Shown: piece after piece, positions 1 through 8,664 of the stretch
How the letters are laid out: each line of letters starts with the position of its first letter
How positions within the stretch are numbered: the stretch's first letter is position 1
NCBI RefSeq assembly: GCF_900240245.1
Contig: NZ_OESQ01000001.1
Coordinates: 533,726 to 577,004 of the forward strand
Reading direction: 5' to 3'
Length of the DNA: 43,279 nt
Source of the DNA: Lachnoclostridium edouardi
Lineage (GTDB): Bacteria > Bacillota > Clostridia > Lachnospirales > Lachnospiraceae
Notes under the pieces: model-generated
Databases searched by the model: none
What the model saw: the letters and a program-made list of their open reading frames with translations, nothing else
Told to the model about the DNA's origin: nothing
Made by a program: the position numbers and the translations under genes

Positions 1-61
1 TACTTTCTATCTGAAACTCAAATAAACACCATTTTTAATTATAAACTATAATAACAAACAC

Positions 62-88
62 AGAAGGACTGCCGCTAGCAGTCCTTCT
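62..88. terminator. Hairpin downstream of queH
   Basis: Perfect 11-bp arms (62-72 and 78-88) around a 5-nt loop. It lies about 90 bp after the queH stop on the minus strand. The T-rich stretch after the stem is interrupted on either strand, so it is an imperfect intrinsic terminator. It could end queH transcripts or a short transcript from the promoter-like site at 136-164. Confidence 0.55.
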
Positions 89-135
89 AAACCTTAAAGT
101 TTGCACTATTTTTTAATCTCTGATACCAAAGTCAG

Positions 136-164
136 GTTTTATTACAAATCCCCTGTATTGTCAA
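136..164 (-). promoter_or_regulatory. Possible leftward promoter after queH
   Basis: On the minus strand there is a perfect -35 (TTGACA, 159-164) and, after 17 bp, a weak -10 (TAAAAC, 136-141). Transcription would run leftwards into the hairpin at 62-88 and then out of the window. It could drive a small RNA or a gene left of the window. The -10 matches only four of six bases. Confidence 0.35.
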
Positions 165-179
165 CAATAAAACAGCTCC

Positions 180-806
180 TTAAAGGTTCTTGGTCCGCTC
201 TGCCTTAGAATATACGCAGCCACAGTAATCCTGTCTGTACAAGTGGTATTCCTTAGACAATTCCACAGATCTTTTATATCCGTTTTTCTTTTTAAAATCA
301 GAGGGCAGCCAAAGCGCTCCCCACTCTTTTCCAACTTTCTCTCCTATTTCATTTAGCTTTCCTGCATTTTTTAAAGGGCTGATAGATAAGGTAGTTGCAA
401 AATAATCATATCCGCCTCTTACTGCCTCCTGAGCAGTTTTTCTCAGACGCATTTCATAGCATAAAAAGCATCTTTCTCCCCCTTCCGGCTCCTTTTCTAA
501 GCCTTTTGCCATCTGGAAAAACTCCTCCGGCTTGTATTCCCCCTCCAAAAGCTTTACGTTTCCAGGCAAATTCATTTTGTGAATAAGGTTTTCCTGTTCC
601 CTTACCCGCTTTTCATATTCTTCAGGAGGAAAAATATTAGGGTTAAAATAGTATATAGTAATTTGAAAATATTTTGATAAATATTCCATAACGTAGCTGC
701 TGCAAGGAGCACAGCAGCTGTGAAGCAAAAGCTTTGGCATTTTTTCTTCCTGCATGTTTTTTTCTATCAGCTTTTCCAAATCCTTTTGATAATTTCTCAC
801 TGTCAT
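180..806 (-). CDS. queH: Epoxyqueuosine reductase QueH
   Basis: 208 aa, the usual length for QueH (former DUF208). This family carries out the last step of queuosine synthesis, reducing epoxyqueuosine to queuosine in tRNA, and is the non-orthologous replacement of QueG. The diagnostic cysteines are all present: CCxxC at 31-35, CxxC at 113-116 and CxC at 195-197. In the family these bind an iron-sulfur cluster and a further metal ion. The start is supported by an AAAGGAG ribosome site. It lies 93 bp after rpoD with no clear promoter in the gap, so read-through from rpoD is possible. No other queuosine genes are in the window. Identification is firm from the cysteine pattern. Confidence 0.93.
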   Translation of the reverse strand: MTVRNYQKDLEKLIEKNMQEEKMPKLLLHSCCAPCSSYVMEYLSKYFQITIYYFNPNIFPPEEYEKRVREQENLIHKMNLPGNVKLLEGEYKPEEFFQMAKGLEKEPEGGERCFLCYEMRLRKTAQEAVRGGYDYFATTLSISPLKNAGKLNEIGEKVGKEWGALWLPSDFKKKNGYKRSVELSKEYHLYRQDYCGCVYSKAERTKNL

Positions 807-899
807 CTCATGCTCCTTTCTAATTTATACAGAAAAGAGACGCCGCGGGTAAAACAGCCTTAGCCGCTTTTCCTTACAGCGCCCCTTCCTTCTATTCTG

Positions 900-2039
900 C
901 TACAGGAAATCCCTGATTCTTTTACTTCTTACAGGATTTCTCAATTTGCGCAATGCCTTTGCCTCAATCTGGCGTATACGCTCACGGGTTACATTAAATT
1001 CTTTTCCAACCTCTTCCAATGTTCTTGGATGACCGTCCTCTAAACCAAAGCGCAAAACAATTACCTGGCGCTCTCTTTCCTTTAAGTCTCCCAGAAGAGT
1101 GTCAATGTGCTCCCTAAGCATAACTGATTCCACATTTCCCTCAGGCGTCACCACATTGCTGTCAGCCACAAAATCCCCTAAATTGGAATCATCCTCCTCG
1201 CCAATAGGCGTCTCTAAGGATGCTGGCTCTCTTGCAATCTGCATAATTTCCATAACCTTATCTTCTGTCATATCAAGAGCCTGAGCCAGCTCTGTAACAG
1301 ACGGCTCATATCCCAGCTCCAAAGTCAGCTTTCTCTGCATCTTGGACATTTTATTAATTGTCTCTACCATATGCACAGGAACGCGGATTGTCCTGGCCTG
1401 GTCTGCCAGGGCTCTTGTCACTGACTGGCGAATCCACCAGGTAGCATATGTACTCAGCTTATAGCCTTTCGTATAATCAAATTTTTCTACTCCCTTAATC
1501 AGCCCCAGATTTCCTTCCTGCACTAAATCCAGAAAACTCATGCCTCTGCCGGTATACCGTTTTGCAATGCTGACCACCAGCCTTAAATTGGCTTCAATTA
1601 AACGTTCCTTAGCATACTCATCGCCTTCTGTTTTTCGCTTTGCCAGATCTAATTCTTCTTCTGCAGACAGCAGCGGCACAGTTCCGATTTCCTTTAAATA
1701 CATCCGGACCGGATCTTCTGTTCCAATACCTTCCAGCAAATCAATAGCATCCAGGTCAATGTCCTCTTCTGTATCGGCATCCTTCATAAAGTTGTCGTCT
1801 ACATCATCATCCAAAAGCAAAGGTTCTGCAGCCAGCACGGCCTCGTCAATTACCGGAACCACATCAATATTGTGATTCTCCAGGTAAGTATAAATATGAT
1901 CCATTTGCTCTGGGTTCAGATTTTCACCGATGAAAAAGTCATTAATCTCCGTCACGTCAAGGGAATTGTGCTTTGTCTTAGCAAGTTCCACTAACTTATG
2001 CAATTTTTCTACAAAACCGTCTTTGTTTTCTTTTCCCAC
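900..2039 (-). CDS. rpoD: Primary sigma factor RpoD (SigA)
   Basis: 379 aa, typical of a Firmicutes housekeeping sigma factor, which directs RNA polymerase to -35/-10 promoters. A region 1.1-like N-terminus and an acidic linker (about 75-105) come first. Region 1.2 begins at about 109 ([11 protein letters not shown]). Region 2 spans about 150-222, including the -10 binding segment [13 protein letters not shown]. Region 3 spans about 222-300, and the region 4 helix-turn-helix spans about 340-362 ([18 protein letters not shown]). The start codon is GTG, preceded by AAAGGA. A strong promoter at 2079-2107 drives it. It is not next to dnaG here, unlike the common Firmicutes arrangement; a dagK-like gene is directly upstream. 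Confidence 0.97.
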   Translation of the reverse strand: MGKENKDGFVEKLHKLVELAKTKHNSLDVTEINDFFIGENLNPEQMDHIYTYLENHNIDVVPVIDEAVLAAEPLLLDDDVDDNFMKDADTEEDIDLDAIDLLEGIGTEDPVRMYLKEIGTVPLLSAEEELDLAKRKTEGDEYAKERLIEANLRLVVSIAKRYTGRGMSFLDLVQEGNLGLIKGVEKFDYTKGYKLSTYATWWIRQSVTRALADQARTIRVPVHMVETINKMSKMQRKLTLELGYEPSVTELAQALDMTEDKVMEIMQIAREPASLETPIGEEDDSNLGDFVADSNVVTPEGNVESVMLREHIDTLLGDLKERERQVIVLRFGLEDGHPRTLEEVGKEFNVTRERIRQIEAKALRKLRNPVRSKRIRDFL

Positions 2040-2078
2040 TCAATAACGTCCTTTCGCATAGAGGTTACACATCGTCCC

Positions 2079-2107
2079 ATTATATAACACAAATTTACAT
2101 ATTTCAA
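2079..2107 (-). promoter_or_regulatory. rpoD promoter
   Basis: Minus-strand -35 TTGAAA (2102-2107), 17-bp spacer and a perfect -10 TATAAT (2079-2084), just after the stop of the upstream kinase gene. The expected transcript starts about 30-35 bases before the rpoD GTG. It suggests that rpoD can be expressed independently of the argF-birA-mutY run. Confidence 0.8.
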
Positions 2108-2113
2108 CATATT

Positions 2114-3019
2114 TTATTGCTTTTTCATCAAATTTTTACGAATTTCTACTTTTTCCCGAAGGTTTTCAATTACCACCTTTGAACGGCTTCCGCCAAACTC
2201 TCCATCCAGCACCCAGTCCACCTCTTCTTCACACTGAATTTCCAATTTTCTGGCCTGAAACCTGTGAACAAATTCTGCTTCCTTATCATCTTTTAGCAAA
2301 AGGTATGTGACAATATTGCTGAACTCTAAAGGCGTCTTAGGCCTGGGAATAAACAAGCACTCAAAATACCCGTCGTTTAACGCCACATCCCCCTTAATCA
2401 ATCCCTTAAAGCCGGCTACGCTGATTGTATTTGTCACCATCCCGAAAATAAAATCATCTTCTACCACATGATCCTCCCATGTGATTTTCATGTGATAGCT
2501 TTTCAGTCCTGTTAAATGGCGCACAGCCTCCATAATATAAGCCTGATGGCCTAAGGCGTTCTTTTTATCCTGAGGCGTTAAATAGGAAACCTCTGTAAAC
2601 GCCCCAAAGCCTGCTATATAAATAAAATATTTTTCTCCGCAGAAATAACCTACGTCCACCTTTGTTCCTACGCCTAAAACGGCGATCTGAGCCGCCTGCA
2701 TCATCTGCCTTGGCAGGTTAAGGCTGGAGGCATAATCGTTGGTGGAGCCTGCAGGAATATATCCAAGAGGCGGCGGAGTCTTTAATTTCATCAGCCCGCA
2801 TACTGCCTCGTTTAAAGTACCGTCTCCCCCACTGCAAATAATTAACTGCTTCTTGTCTCCTTTTTTGACAACAATATTTCTGGCGTCCAAAGGCTTTTGA
2901 GTAATAAAGATCTCTACTTCATATCCGCATTTTATAAATAAATCTAATATATCCAGAAGTTTATTTTTAATCCGCCCTTTTCCTGAACGGGGATTTACTA
3001 CAAACAGCAGTTTTTTCAT
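2114..3019 (-). CDS. Diacylglycerol/lipid kinase family protein (DagK/YegS type)
   Basis: 301 aa, the usual size of the DagK/YegS lipid kinase family, soluble or peripheral enzymes that phosphorylate diacylglycerol or related lipids with ATP. The N-terminus has the nucleotide-binding pattern of the family: VNPRSGKG at 8-15, GGDGT at 64-68 and PAGSTNDYA at 89-97. A C-terminal beta domain carries the WVLDGEFG element near 270. The start has an AAGGTGG site and lies 14 bp after mutY, so co-transcription with mutY and birA is likely. The substrate could be diacylglycerol (recycling for phospholipid and lipoteichoic acid synthesis) or another lipid; the sequence does not decide. Confidence 0.88.
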   Translation of the reverse strand: MKKLLFVVNPRSGKGRIKNKLLDILDLFIKCGYEVEIFITQKPLDARNIVVKKGDKKQLIICSGGDGTLNEAVCGLMKLKTPPPLGYIPAGSTNDYASSLNLPRQMMQAAQIAVLGVGTKVDVGYFCGEKYFIYIAGFGAFTEVSYLTPQDKKNALGHQAYIMEAVRHLTGLKSYHMKITWEDHVVEDDFIFGMVTNTISVAGFKGLIKGDVALNDGYFECLFIPRPKTPLEFSNIVTYLLLKDDKEAEFVHRFQARKLEIQCEEEVDWVLDGEFGGSRSKVVIENLREKVEIRKNLMKKQ

Positions 3020-3033
3020 TTAACCACCTTCTA

Positions 3034-4146
3034 TTATTTCCACTGAATTAGTTTTCTGTAGGCTTTAAAGGCGTTGGGCAATGGGTATTCTCCCTCCAGC
3101 TGCTTTTCCTTTACGGGAATATAGCTTTCCTGCAGCTTTCCAAAAGCCTTCAGTCTAAAGCCATTCATATGCCATTCTACATGAGTAAATATATGTTTGG
3201 CAGCCGGCAGCCTTTCTAATACTTCATAATTTTCCAGTCCAAAGGCCTCTCCCAAATCTTTTTCCTGCAAGTCTCCTTCTGCGTTAGGCAGCTCGTAAAG
3301 GCCGGCTAAAAGCCCCTGATCTTCTCGTTTTCTTATAAGGATACCCTGATTAGTTTCAATGATACACACAGTAAGCTGAACTATTTTTCTTTCCTTTTTT
3401 CCTGATTTTACAGGCAATTCCCCTGTCAGGCCCTTTATTCTAGCCAAACACAGGGATGCCAGAGGACAGATATTGCAGTGAGGACTGCCGTTTGGCACGC
3501 ACACTAAGGCCCCTATTTCAATAAGAGCCTGATTATAACTTCCCGGATCTGTTTTAGGAATTACTTTGCCAATCAAAGCCTCCATTTTATTTTTGGCAGA
3601 CTGCTTTGTTATGTCCTCATAGCTGGCGGTTACTCTGGAAACTACTCTCAGCACATTGCCGTCCACAGCGGGAGCCGGTATTCCGTATGCAATGGAAGCC
3701 ACGGCCCCTGCCGTGTAGCTGCCTATTCCCGGCAGTTTTTTTAGTTTTTCCAAAGAAGGCGGCAGCTGTCCGTCATATAACCCGTCTATTTCTATGGCCG
3801 CCTTTTTCAGATTTCTGGCTCTGCTGTAATATCCAAGTCCCTCCCACAGCTTCATAAGCCTGTCGGCCTCCACCTGGGCCAGGGCTTTTACTGTGGGAAG
3901 CTCACTTATAAATCTTTCAAAATACGGCTTGACTGCCTCCACCCTTGTCTGCTGAAGCATGATCTCAGAGATCCAGACTCTGTATGCTTCCGGCTTCTTT
4001 CTCCAGGGCAGCTCTCTGGCATTCTCTTTATACCAGGCCATTAAAGGCTTTTCTGCCGCCTTCAATCTGTCCTCAGGCGTAAAGAATTGGCCGGGGCGCT
4101 CCAAAACCTGCAGCCTGTCATAATAATTTTCTTTAAACATATCCAT
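3034..4146 (-). CDS. mutY: A/G-specific adenine DNA glycosylase MutY
   Basis: 370 aa. It removes adenine mispaired with 8-oxoguanine. The HhH-GPD domain is complete: the catalytic Glu is E61 in ISEIMLQQTRV, the helix-hairpin-helix LPGIGSYTAGAV is at 138-149, and the catalytic Asp is D162 in AVDGNV. Four cysteines at 216, 224, 227 and 233 (C-x7-C-x2-C-x5-C) form the 4Fe-4S site. The C-terminal 110 residues are the NUDIX-like domain that recognises 8-oxoG. The start overlaps the birA stop by 14 bases, indicating translational coupling. An OGG1-type glycosylase at 17585 covers the other main arm of 8-oxoG repair. Confidence 0.96.
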   Translation of the reverse strand: MDMFKENYYDRLQVLERPGQFFTPEDRLKAAEKPLMAWYKENARELPWRKKPEAYRVWISEIMLQQTRVEAVKPYFERFISELPTVKALAQVEADRLMKLWEGLGYYSRARNLKKAAIEIDGLYDGQLPPSLEKLKKLPGIGSYTAGAVASIAYGIPAPAVDGNVLRVVSRVTASYEDITKQSAKNKMEALIGKVIPKTDPGSYNQALIEIGALVCVPNGSPHCNICPLASLCLARIKGLTGELPVKSGKKERKIVQLTVCIIETNQGILIRKREDQGLLAGLYELPNAEGDLQEKDLGEAFGLENYEVLERLPAAKHIFTHVEWHMNGFRLKAFGKLQESYIPVKEKQLEGEYPLPNAFKAYRKLIQWK

Positions 4147-5113
4147 AAATTCCCCGGACAGAAACCTCTCCCGACATAACCTTTTTCACAGAGCCGTCCT
4201 CCGTCTTTACAAGAAGCTCTCCGTTGCTTTCAATTCCTAAGGCTTCCCCGGTGTACTGACCTTTTGGCGCCAGGACTAAAACCTGCCGTCCCCTATTTAC
4301 CAGCCGGCTGTTATACTCTTCAGCTAAAAGGGAAAGATCTCCTGTTTTTTCATATTGTGCATAATACTTTTCAAAAGCCGCCAAAACCTTAGCCGTTAAA
4401 TGGCTTCTGGATATTTGTCTGCCTGTCTCTATTGTAAGAGATGTAGCCGTTTGGCTGATTTCTGAAGGAAAGCTTGTCTGATTTACGTTAATCCCGATTC
4501 CCACCACTACATAGTGAATTAAATCTATTTCAGCGCTCATCTCCGTCAAAATGCCGCATACCTTTTTTCCCTTTACCACCACGTCGTTAGGCCATTTAAT
4601 TACGGCATCAGCTTCCGACTCCTGGCGTATGGCCTCCGCCACTGCCATAGCTGCCACTAAAGTTACCATGGAAGCGCTGGAGGGCATAATCTGAGGGCGC
4701 AGCACAAGGCTCATATAAATAGCAGTTCCCTCCGGGGATGTCCACATTCTCCCCCTTCTGCCTTTTCCTGCTGTCTGCAGCCCGGCTACAACTAACGTCC
4801 CGTGAGGACAGCCTTCCTCCGCCAGAACCTTTCCCCTGTCGTTAGTAGAATCTGTAACATCATAATAATATAATGTTTTTCCGGCCCATTGACCTTCCAC
4901 AGCACATTCTAAGGAAGCCTGTGTAAAAACATCTCCCTCTTCTACAAGACGGTATCCCTTGTTTCTCACCGCCTCAATCTTATATCCTTCCTCCTTCAGC
5001 TGGTTTATCACTTTCCACACAGCTGTTCTGGAAACCTGCAGCCTTTGGCACAGTTCCTGCCCAGATATATAATCTTGTGATTCTTTTAATAATCTGATAA
5101 TTTCAGTCTTCAT
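4133..5113 (-). CDS. birA: Bifunctional biotin ligase / biotin operon repressor BirA
   Basis: 326 aa. It activates biotin as biotinyl-AMP, transfers it to acceptor lysines of carboxylases and, with its N-terminal domain, represses biotin genes. A winged helix at about 1-58 (SGQELCQRLQVSRTAVWKVI) precedes the ligase domain. The biotin/ATP loop reads AGKGRRGRMW (115-124), followed by KWPND (173-177) and the KKVCGILTE strand. A small SH3-like C-terminal domain ends the protein. Full N-terminal HTH means it is the regulatory class (Bpl II). It lies 3 bp after a small membrane-protein gene and overlaps mutY. No biotin synthesis gene is in view. Confidence 0.95.
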   Translation of the reverse strand: MKTEIIRLLKESQDYISGQELCQRLQVSRTAVWKVINQLKEEGYKIEAVRNKGYRLVEEGDVFTQASLECAVEGQWAGKTLYYYDVTDSTNDRGKVLAEEGCPHGTLVVAGLQTAGKGRRGRMWTSPEGTAIYMSLVLRPQIMPSSASMVTLVAAMAVAEAIRQESEADAVIKWPNDVVVKGKKVCGILTEMSAEIDLIHYVVVGIGINVNQTSFPSEISQTATSLTIETGRQISRSHLTAKVLAAFEKYYAQYEKTGDLSLLAEEYNSRLVNRGRQVLVLAPKGQYTGEALGIESNGELLVKTEDGSVKKVMSGEVSVRGIYGYV

Positions 5114-5116
5114 TTT

Positions 5117-5422
5117 CTACCCCCAGATGCTGATTACGCTGACAATACTTACTGCCAGCAAAATGCCGCCTAATAAAATCTGTGCAAATCCGCCTCTGCA
5201 GGCCTTTTTATTATGTCCGCCTTCTTTCACCCGGTATACTCCGTAAATCAGGTTTAAAACCGCCCCCAGAAGAAAAATAATCGGAAACATAATCATATGA
5301 TCCTCTGGGTTTAAAAATGAAATAACTGCCAGAACTACAATCACTGCCCCAATAATTATGTGCAGCAAATCCAGAAAAAGCGCTATACTGCCAGGGCCTT
5401 TTCTTCTGTCTCTGTTATACAT
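5117..5422 (-). CDS. Small three-helix membrane protein, function unknown
   Basis: 101 aa. A basic N-terminus ([10 protein letters not shown]) is followed by three hydrophobic segments at about 13-37, 42-64 and 79-99, with a positively charged loop between the last two. No catalytic motif is visible and I do not recognise a named family with confidence. An AGGAGAT site supports the start. It overlaps the argF stop by 8 bases and ends 3 bp before birA, so it is clearly part of the same transcription unit, but this context gives no functional clue. Confidence 0.75.
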   Translation of the reverse strand: MYNRDRRKGPGSIALFLDLLHIIIGAVIVVLAVISFLNPEDHMIMFPIIFLLGAVLNLIYGVYRVKEGGHNKKACRGGFAQILLGGILLAVSIVSVISIWG

Positions 5423-6362
5423 TTTCTGTATCTCCTAATGTTGCTACCATAACTGCCTTTATTGTATGCATTCTGTTTTCTGCTTCGTCAAAAACAACAG
5501 AGGCAGCAGATTCAAACACGTCCTCTGTTACTTCATTTCCCTTTACTGCAGGCAGACAATGCATAAAAATAGTTGTATCCTTACCAGTGGAAGCCATCAT
5601 GGCGCTGTTTACCTGATAAGGCTTCAGCAAAGCTACTCTCTCCGCAGCCTTGTCCTCCTCGCCCATGGAGCACCAAACGTCTGTGTAAATAACGTCTGCT
5701 CCATGAACATCCTTCACATCATCGCTTAAAGTTACGCTGGCGCCTGACTTTTCTCCATATCCTCTGCACAAGGCGGTCAGCTCCTCCTTAGGCCATAAAC
5801 ACTTAGGAGCTAAAATTGTAAAATTGATTCCCACTTTGCTGCAGCCGATCATTAAACTGTTGGCCATATTATTTCTGCCATCGCCGGCATATACAAAATT
5901 TAAGCCTTTTAAATATCCAAAATGCTCTTTCATAGTCAAAAGATCCGCTAAAATCTGGGTGGGATGATAGTCGTCAGTTAAGCCGTTCCACACCGGCACT
6001 CCTGCATATTTTGCCAGGGCCTCCACAGTGCTGTGCTTAAATCCTCTGAATTCAATTCCGTCAAACATTCTTCCCAGCACCCGGGCAGTATCCTCCACGC
6101 TTTCCTTATGTCCCAGCTGAATATCATCCTTGCCTAAATACTCTGGATGGGCCCCCTCGTCTACACAGCCTACCACAAAAGCGCATCTTGTTCTGGTAGA
6201 CGGTTTTTCAAAGATTAAAGCAATGTTTTTTCCTTTTAAAGAATTGCCGGTAATTCCCTTCTTTTTATCTGCCTTTAACTTTCCGGCCAAATCCACTAAA
6301 TATTCAATCTCCTCAGGAGCATAGTCTTTTAATGTAATGAAATTTCTGCCTTTCAGGTTCAT
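5415..6362 (-). CDS. argF: Ornithine carbamoyltransferase
   Basis: 315 aa. It converts ornithine and carbamoyl phosphate to citrulline. The carbamoyl phosphate loop STRTR is at 55-59, HPTQILAD at 133-140, the ornithine-side SMG loop in DVWCSMGEE near 228-236, and the catalytic HCLP at 268-271. The promoter region carries an ARG-box-like sequence, which favours the biosynthetic enzyme (argF) under ArgR control; a catabolic ArcB role is less likely because arcA and arcC are absent. It heads a packed run with birA and mutY, unlike the usual grouping with other arg genes. Confidence 0.95.
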   Translation of the reverse strand: MNLKGRNFITLKDYAPEEIEYLVDLAGKLKADKKKGITGNSLKGKNIALIFEKPSTRTRCAFVVGCVDEGAHPEYLGKDDIQLGHKESVEDTARVLGRMFDGIEFRGFKHSTVEALAKYAGVPVWNGLTDDYHPTQILADLLTMKEHFGYLKGLNFVYAGDGRNNMANSLMIGCSKVGINFTILAPKCLWPKEELTALCRGYGEKSGASVTLSDDVKDVHGADVIYTDVWCSMGEEDKAAERVALLKPYQVNSAMMASTGKDTTIFMHCLPAVKGNEVTEDVFESAASVVFDEAENRMHTIKAVMVATLGDTENV

Positions 6363-6388
6363 AATACTTCCTCCTCATACATGTATTT

Positions 6389-6432
6389 TAAATAATTATT
6401 CATAGTATATCCAGTTTTTCCAGGATTTGCAA
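6389..6432 (-). promoter_or_regulatory. argF promoter with ARG-box-like operator
   Basis: Minus-strand -35 TTGCAA (6427-6432), 17-bp spacer, -10 TATACT (6404-6409). Immediately downstream at 6389-6402 is TGAAT-AATT-ATTTA, one base away from the ArgR consensus TGAAT-N4-ATTCA. The site overlaps the expected transcription start, a position suited to repression by ArgR with arginine. Confidence 0.7.
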
Positions 6433-6475
6433 GTATATTTATACATTCTTCTGTATCTTTACAAAGCTCTTTCCT

Positions 6476-7420
6476 TTACTGCTCCTGGTCTTTTCCGCTT
6501 ATTTCAGAAAGACTTTTCACCAGCCCTGCAATCCCCTGTATGTCGGAAGGAATAATAATTTTTGTAGCCTTTCCATCAGCCGCCTTTGCAAAGGCCTCCA
6601 GGCTTTTCAGCTGAATCACAGCCTGATCTGCCCCTGCCTCACGGATCATTCTGATTCCTTCTGCATTGGCCTGCTGTACCTTCATAATAGCCTCAGCCTG
6701 ACCCTCTGCCTCTTTAATCCGTTTTTCCTTTTCTGCCTCGGCATGGAGAATTGCAGCCTGCTTATCTGCCTCAGCGTCTAAAATTGCAGACTCCTTCTTG
6801 CCTTCTGCCACTAAAATAGTAGATTTCTTTTCTCCCTCTGCTCTTAAAATAGCCTCACGTCTTTCACGCTCTGCCTTCATCTGCTTCTCCATAGCGTCCT
6901 GAATCGCTGCAGGAGGTATAATGTTTTTAAGCTCCACTCTGTTTACTTTTATTCCCCAGGGATCTGTGGCAATATCCAGGGAGGCTCTCATTTTTGTATT
7001 AATAGTTTCTCTGGAGGTTAAGGTCTGGTCCAGCTCCAAATCTCCAATAATGTTTCTCAATGTAGTAGCCGTCAGATTTTCAATAGCCATAATAGGATTT
7101 TCTACCCCGTAAACAAACAGCTTAGGATCTGTAATCTGGAAAAATACTACAGTGTCAATACGCATTGTAACATTGTCTTTTGTAATTACAGGCTGAGGCT
7201 CAAAATCCACTACCTGCTCCTTCATTGTCACCCTTTTTGCCACCCTGTCAATAAAAGGCACTTTAAAGTGAATGCCTACGGACCAGGTCGCCAAATATCC
7301 TCCCAGTCTTTCCACTACTACCGCCTGCGCCTGAGGCACAATTTTAATACAGGAAATTAAAAGCAGCAGTACAATTACAAAAATCGCCATCATACTGTAA
7401 AATCCCAAAAAAGCTCCCAT
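6476..7420 (-). CDS. SPFH/band 7 membrane protein (QmcA-like)
   Basis: 314 aa. One N-terminal membrane helix (about 8-28) is followed by the SPFH/band 7 domain (about 30-185, with VPQAQAVVVERLGGY at its start). A long alanine/glutamate/lysine-rich coiled coil follows (about 185-255), built of repeats of the type AEGEKKSTIL / AEADKQAAIL. Family members form large ring- or cage-like membrane microdomain assemblies and often pair with NfeD proteins, as here. A clear AAGGAGG site supports the start. The nfeD gene ends at the base before it, so the two are cotranscribed. The exact cellular role is unknown; protein quality control or membrane organisation is the usual inference. Confidence 0.9.
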   Translation of the reverse strand: MGAFLGFYSMMAIFVIVLLLLISCIKIVPQAQAVVVERLGGYLATWSVGIHFKVPFIDRVAKRVTMKEQVVDFEPQPVITKDNVTMRIDTVVFFQITDPKLFVYGVENPIMAIENLTATTLRNIIGDLELDQTLTSRETINTKMRASLDIATDPWGIKVNRVELKNIIPPAAIQDAMEKQMKAERERREAILRAEGEKKSTILVAEGKKESAILDAEADKQAAILHAEAEKEKRIKEAEGQAEAIMKVQQANAEGIRMIREAGADQAVIQLKSLEAFAKAADGKATKIIIPSDIQGIAGLVKSLSEISGKDQEQ

Positions 7421-7421
7421 T

Positions 7422-7862
7422 TTATTTCTCCTCCTTTAATTCTTTTACTATCAGTTTCACGCCCTGAATTTTATCTATAACAACAGTTTCTCCCGGCTGA
7501 AAACGTTTATTCTGCTCCAAGGCTCTGGCCATCCACTCCTGGCCGTTTACCACAGCTGCTCCGCTGCCTTCATCATTATCAATAAGAACTGTTACCCTTG
7601 CTTTTTTCCCAACTAAGCTGTCTACATTTGTCCGCGTCACTGACCTGTTTAAATATTTGGAGACAAATGGCCTGGTACAAAGCAGCAGTATAAAAGACAC
7701 TGCCACAAAGGCTCCCAGCTGAATTTCAACTGAAAATCCGGCGAGAGACAGAAGAAAACCAGCTAAAGCTCCTCCGGCAAACCAGATTGTAGTTAAAGCT
7801 AATGTAACTGTCTCAATTCCCACAAATACTACAAAAGCAATCAGCCAATAAATGGTAGTCAC
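7422..7862 (-). CDS. NfeD family membrane protein (partner of SPFH protein)
   Basis: 146 aa from the chosen GTG at 7862. Three or so hydrophobic segments at about 5-75 are followed by a C-terminal OB-fold domain (about 85-145, ending near VVIDKIQGVKLIVKEL). I prefer this start to an in-frame GTG three codons upstream because AGGAGG lies 6 bases before it; for the upstream GTG that same motif would overlap the start. NfeD proteins are encoded beside SPFH proteins and are thought to act with them in membrane microdomains. This is the short form without the serine protease domain. Confidence 0.87.
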   Translation of the reverse strand: MTTIYWLIAFVVFVGIETVTLALTTIWFAGGALAGFLLSLAGFSVEIQLGAFVAVSFILLLCTRPFVSKYLNRSVTRTNVDSLVGKKARVTVLIDNDEGSGAAVVNGQEWMARALEQNKRFQPGETVVIDKIQGVKLIVKELKEEK

Positions 7863-7867
7863 ACCTT

Positions 7868-8632
7868 TCACCTCCTCTGTCTTGCGGCCTCAAACATAAG
7901 CACAGAGGCGGCAACTGCAGCATTTAAAGATTCCACCTTTCCAAGCATGGGAATTTTTATTTTTCTGTCAGCCATCTGGACAATAGAATCTGAAAGGCCC
8001 CTCGCCTCATTGCCAATTAAAAAGGCTGTCTTTCCCCTGTAATCCTCTTTGTCGTAATCTTTCTGTCCCTTTAAATGAGCTGCATAAAAAGTAATTCCCA
8101 TTTTTTTCAGCTCAGTTACAGCATCACTTAAATCATCTGTATAATAAAACGGCACCCGGTAAATAGCGCCCATGGTAGAGCGTATGACCTTAGGACTGAA
8201 AATATCCACAGTTTCTCTGTTCATCAGAACGCCGGTCATCCCCGCTCCCTCTCCTGCTCTTACAATCGTCCCTAAATTTCCCGGGTCCTGCAAGGTTTCC
8301 AATGCTGCTATATGGGCATTTTCTCCCACAATATCCTGAAGTTTATAAACAGGCTGGCGGACTAAAGCTAAAATCCCCTGAGGCGTCTGGGTGTCAGCCA
8401 TGGCTTTCATAACCTCCTGGGAAACCACCTCATAGCTGCAGTCCCCAAGCAGCTCTTCATTATTTTTCAAAAAACTTTCTGACACATATACTTTTTCCAG
8501 CCAGTCCCTTGGCGCCTCTTTAAACATTTTCGGCCCCTCTACAATAAACAGGCCTGTTTCTCTCCTGTATTTTGCTTTCTGTCCCAAAGCTACAGCCTGT
8601 TTTACCTGGCTGTTAGATGTACTTGTTATCAT
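7868..8632 (-). CDS. SpoU/TrmH-family RNA 2'-O-ribose methyltransferase
   Basis: 254 aa from the chosen ATG (MITSTSNSQVKQ), the typical family N-terminus; an in-frame ATG 20 codons upstream would overlap nadE by 28 bases. An N-terminal RNA-binding (SpoU_sub_bind) domain is followed by the trefoil-knot SPOUT domain. Motif 1 is LQDPGNLGTIVRAGEGAG, motif 2 IGNEARGLS, motif 3 IPMLGKVESLNAAVAASV, which bind S-adenosylmethionine. Proteins of this kind methylate rRNA or tRNA ribose; the target nucleotide cannot be read from the sequence. It sits between nadE and nfeD in the same run. Confidence 0.9.
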   Translation of the reverse strand: MITSTSNSQVKQAVALGQKAKYRRETGLFIVEGPKMFKEAPRDWLEKVYVSESFLKNNEELLGDCSYEVVSQEVMKAMADTQTPQGILALVRQPVYKLQDIVGENAHIAALETLQDPGNLGTIVRAGEGAGMTGVLMNRETVDIFSPKVIRSTMGAIYRVPFYYTDDLSDAVTELKKMGITFYAAHLKGQKDYDKEDYRGKTAFLIGNEARGLSDSIVQMADRKIKIPMLGKVESLNAAVAASVLMFEAARQRR

Positions 8633-8664
8633 AAATCTGCTCTTTTCTCTATATTTTATACATT

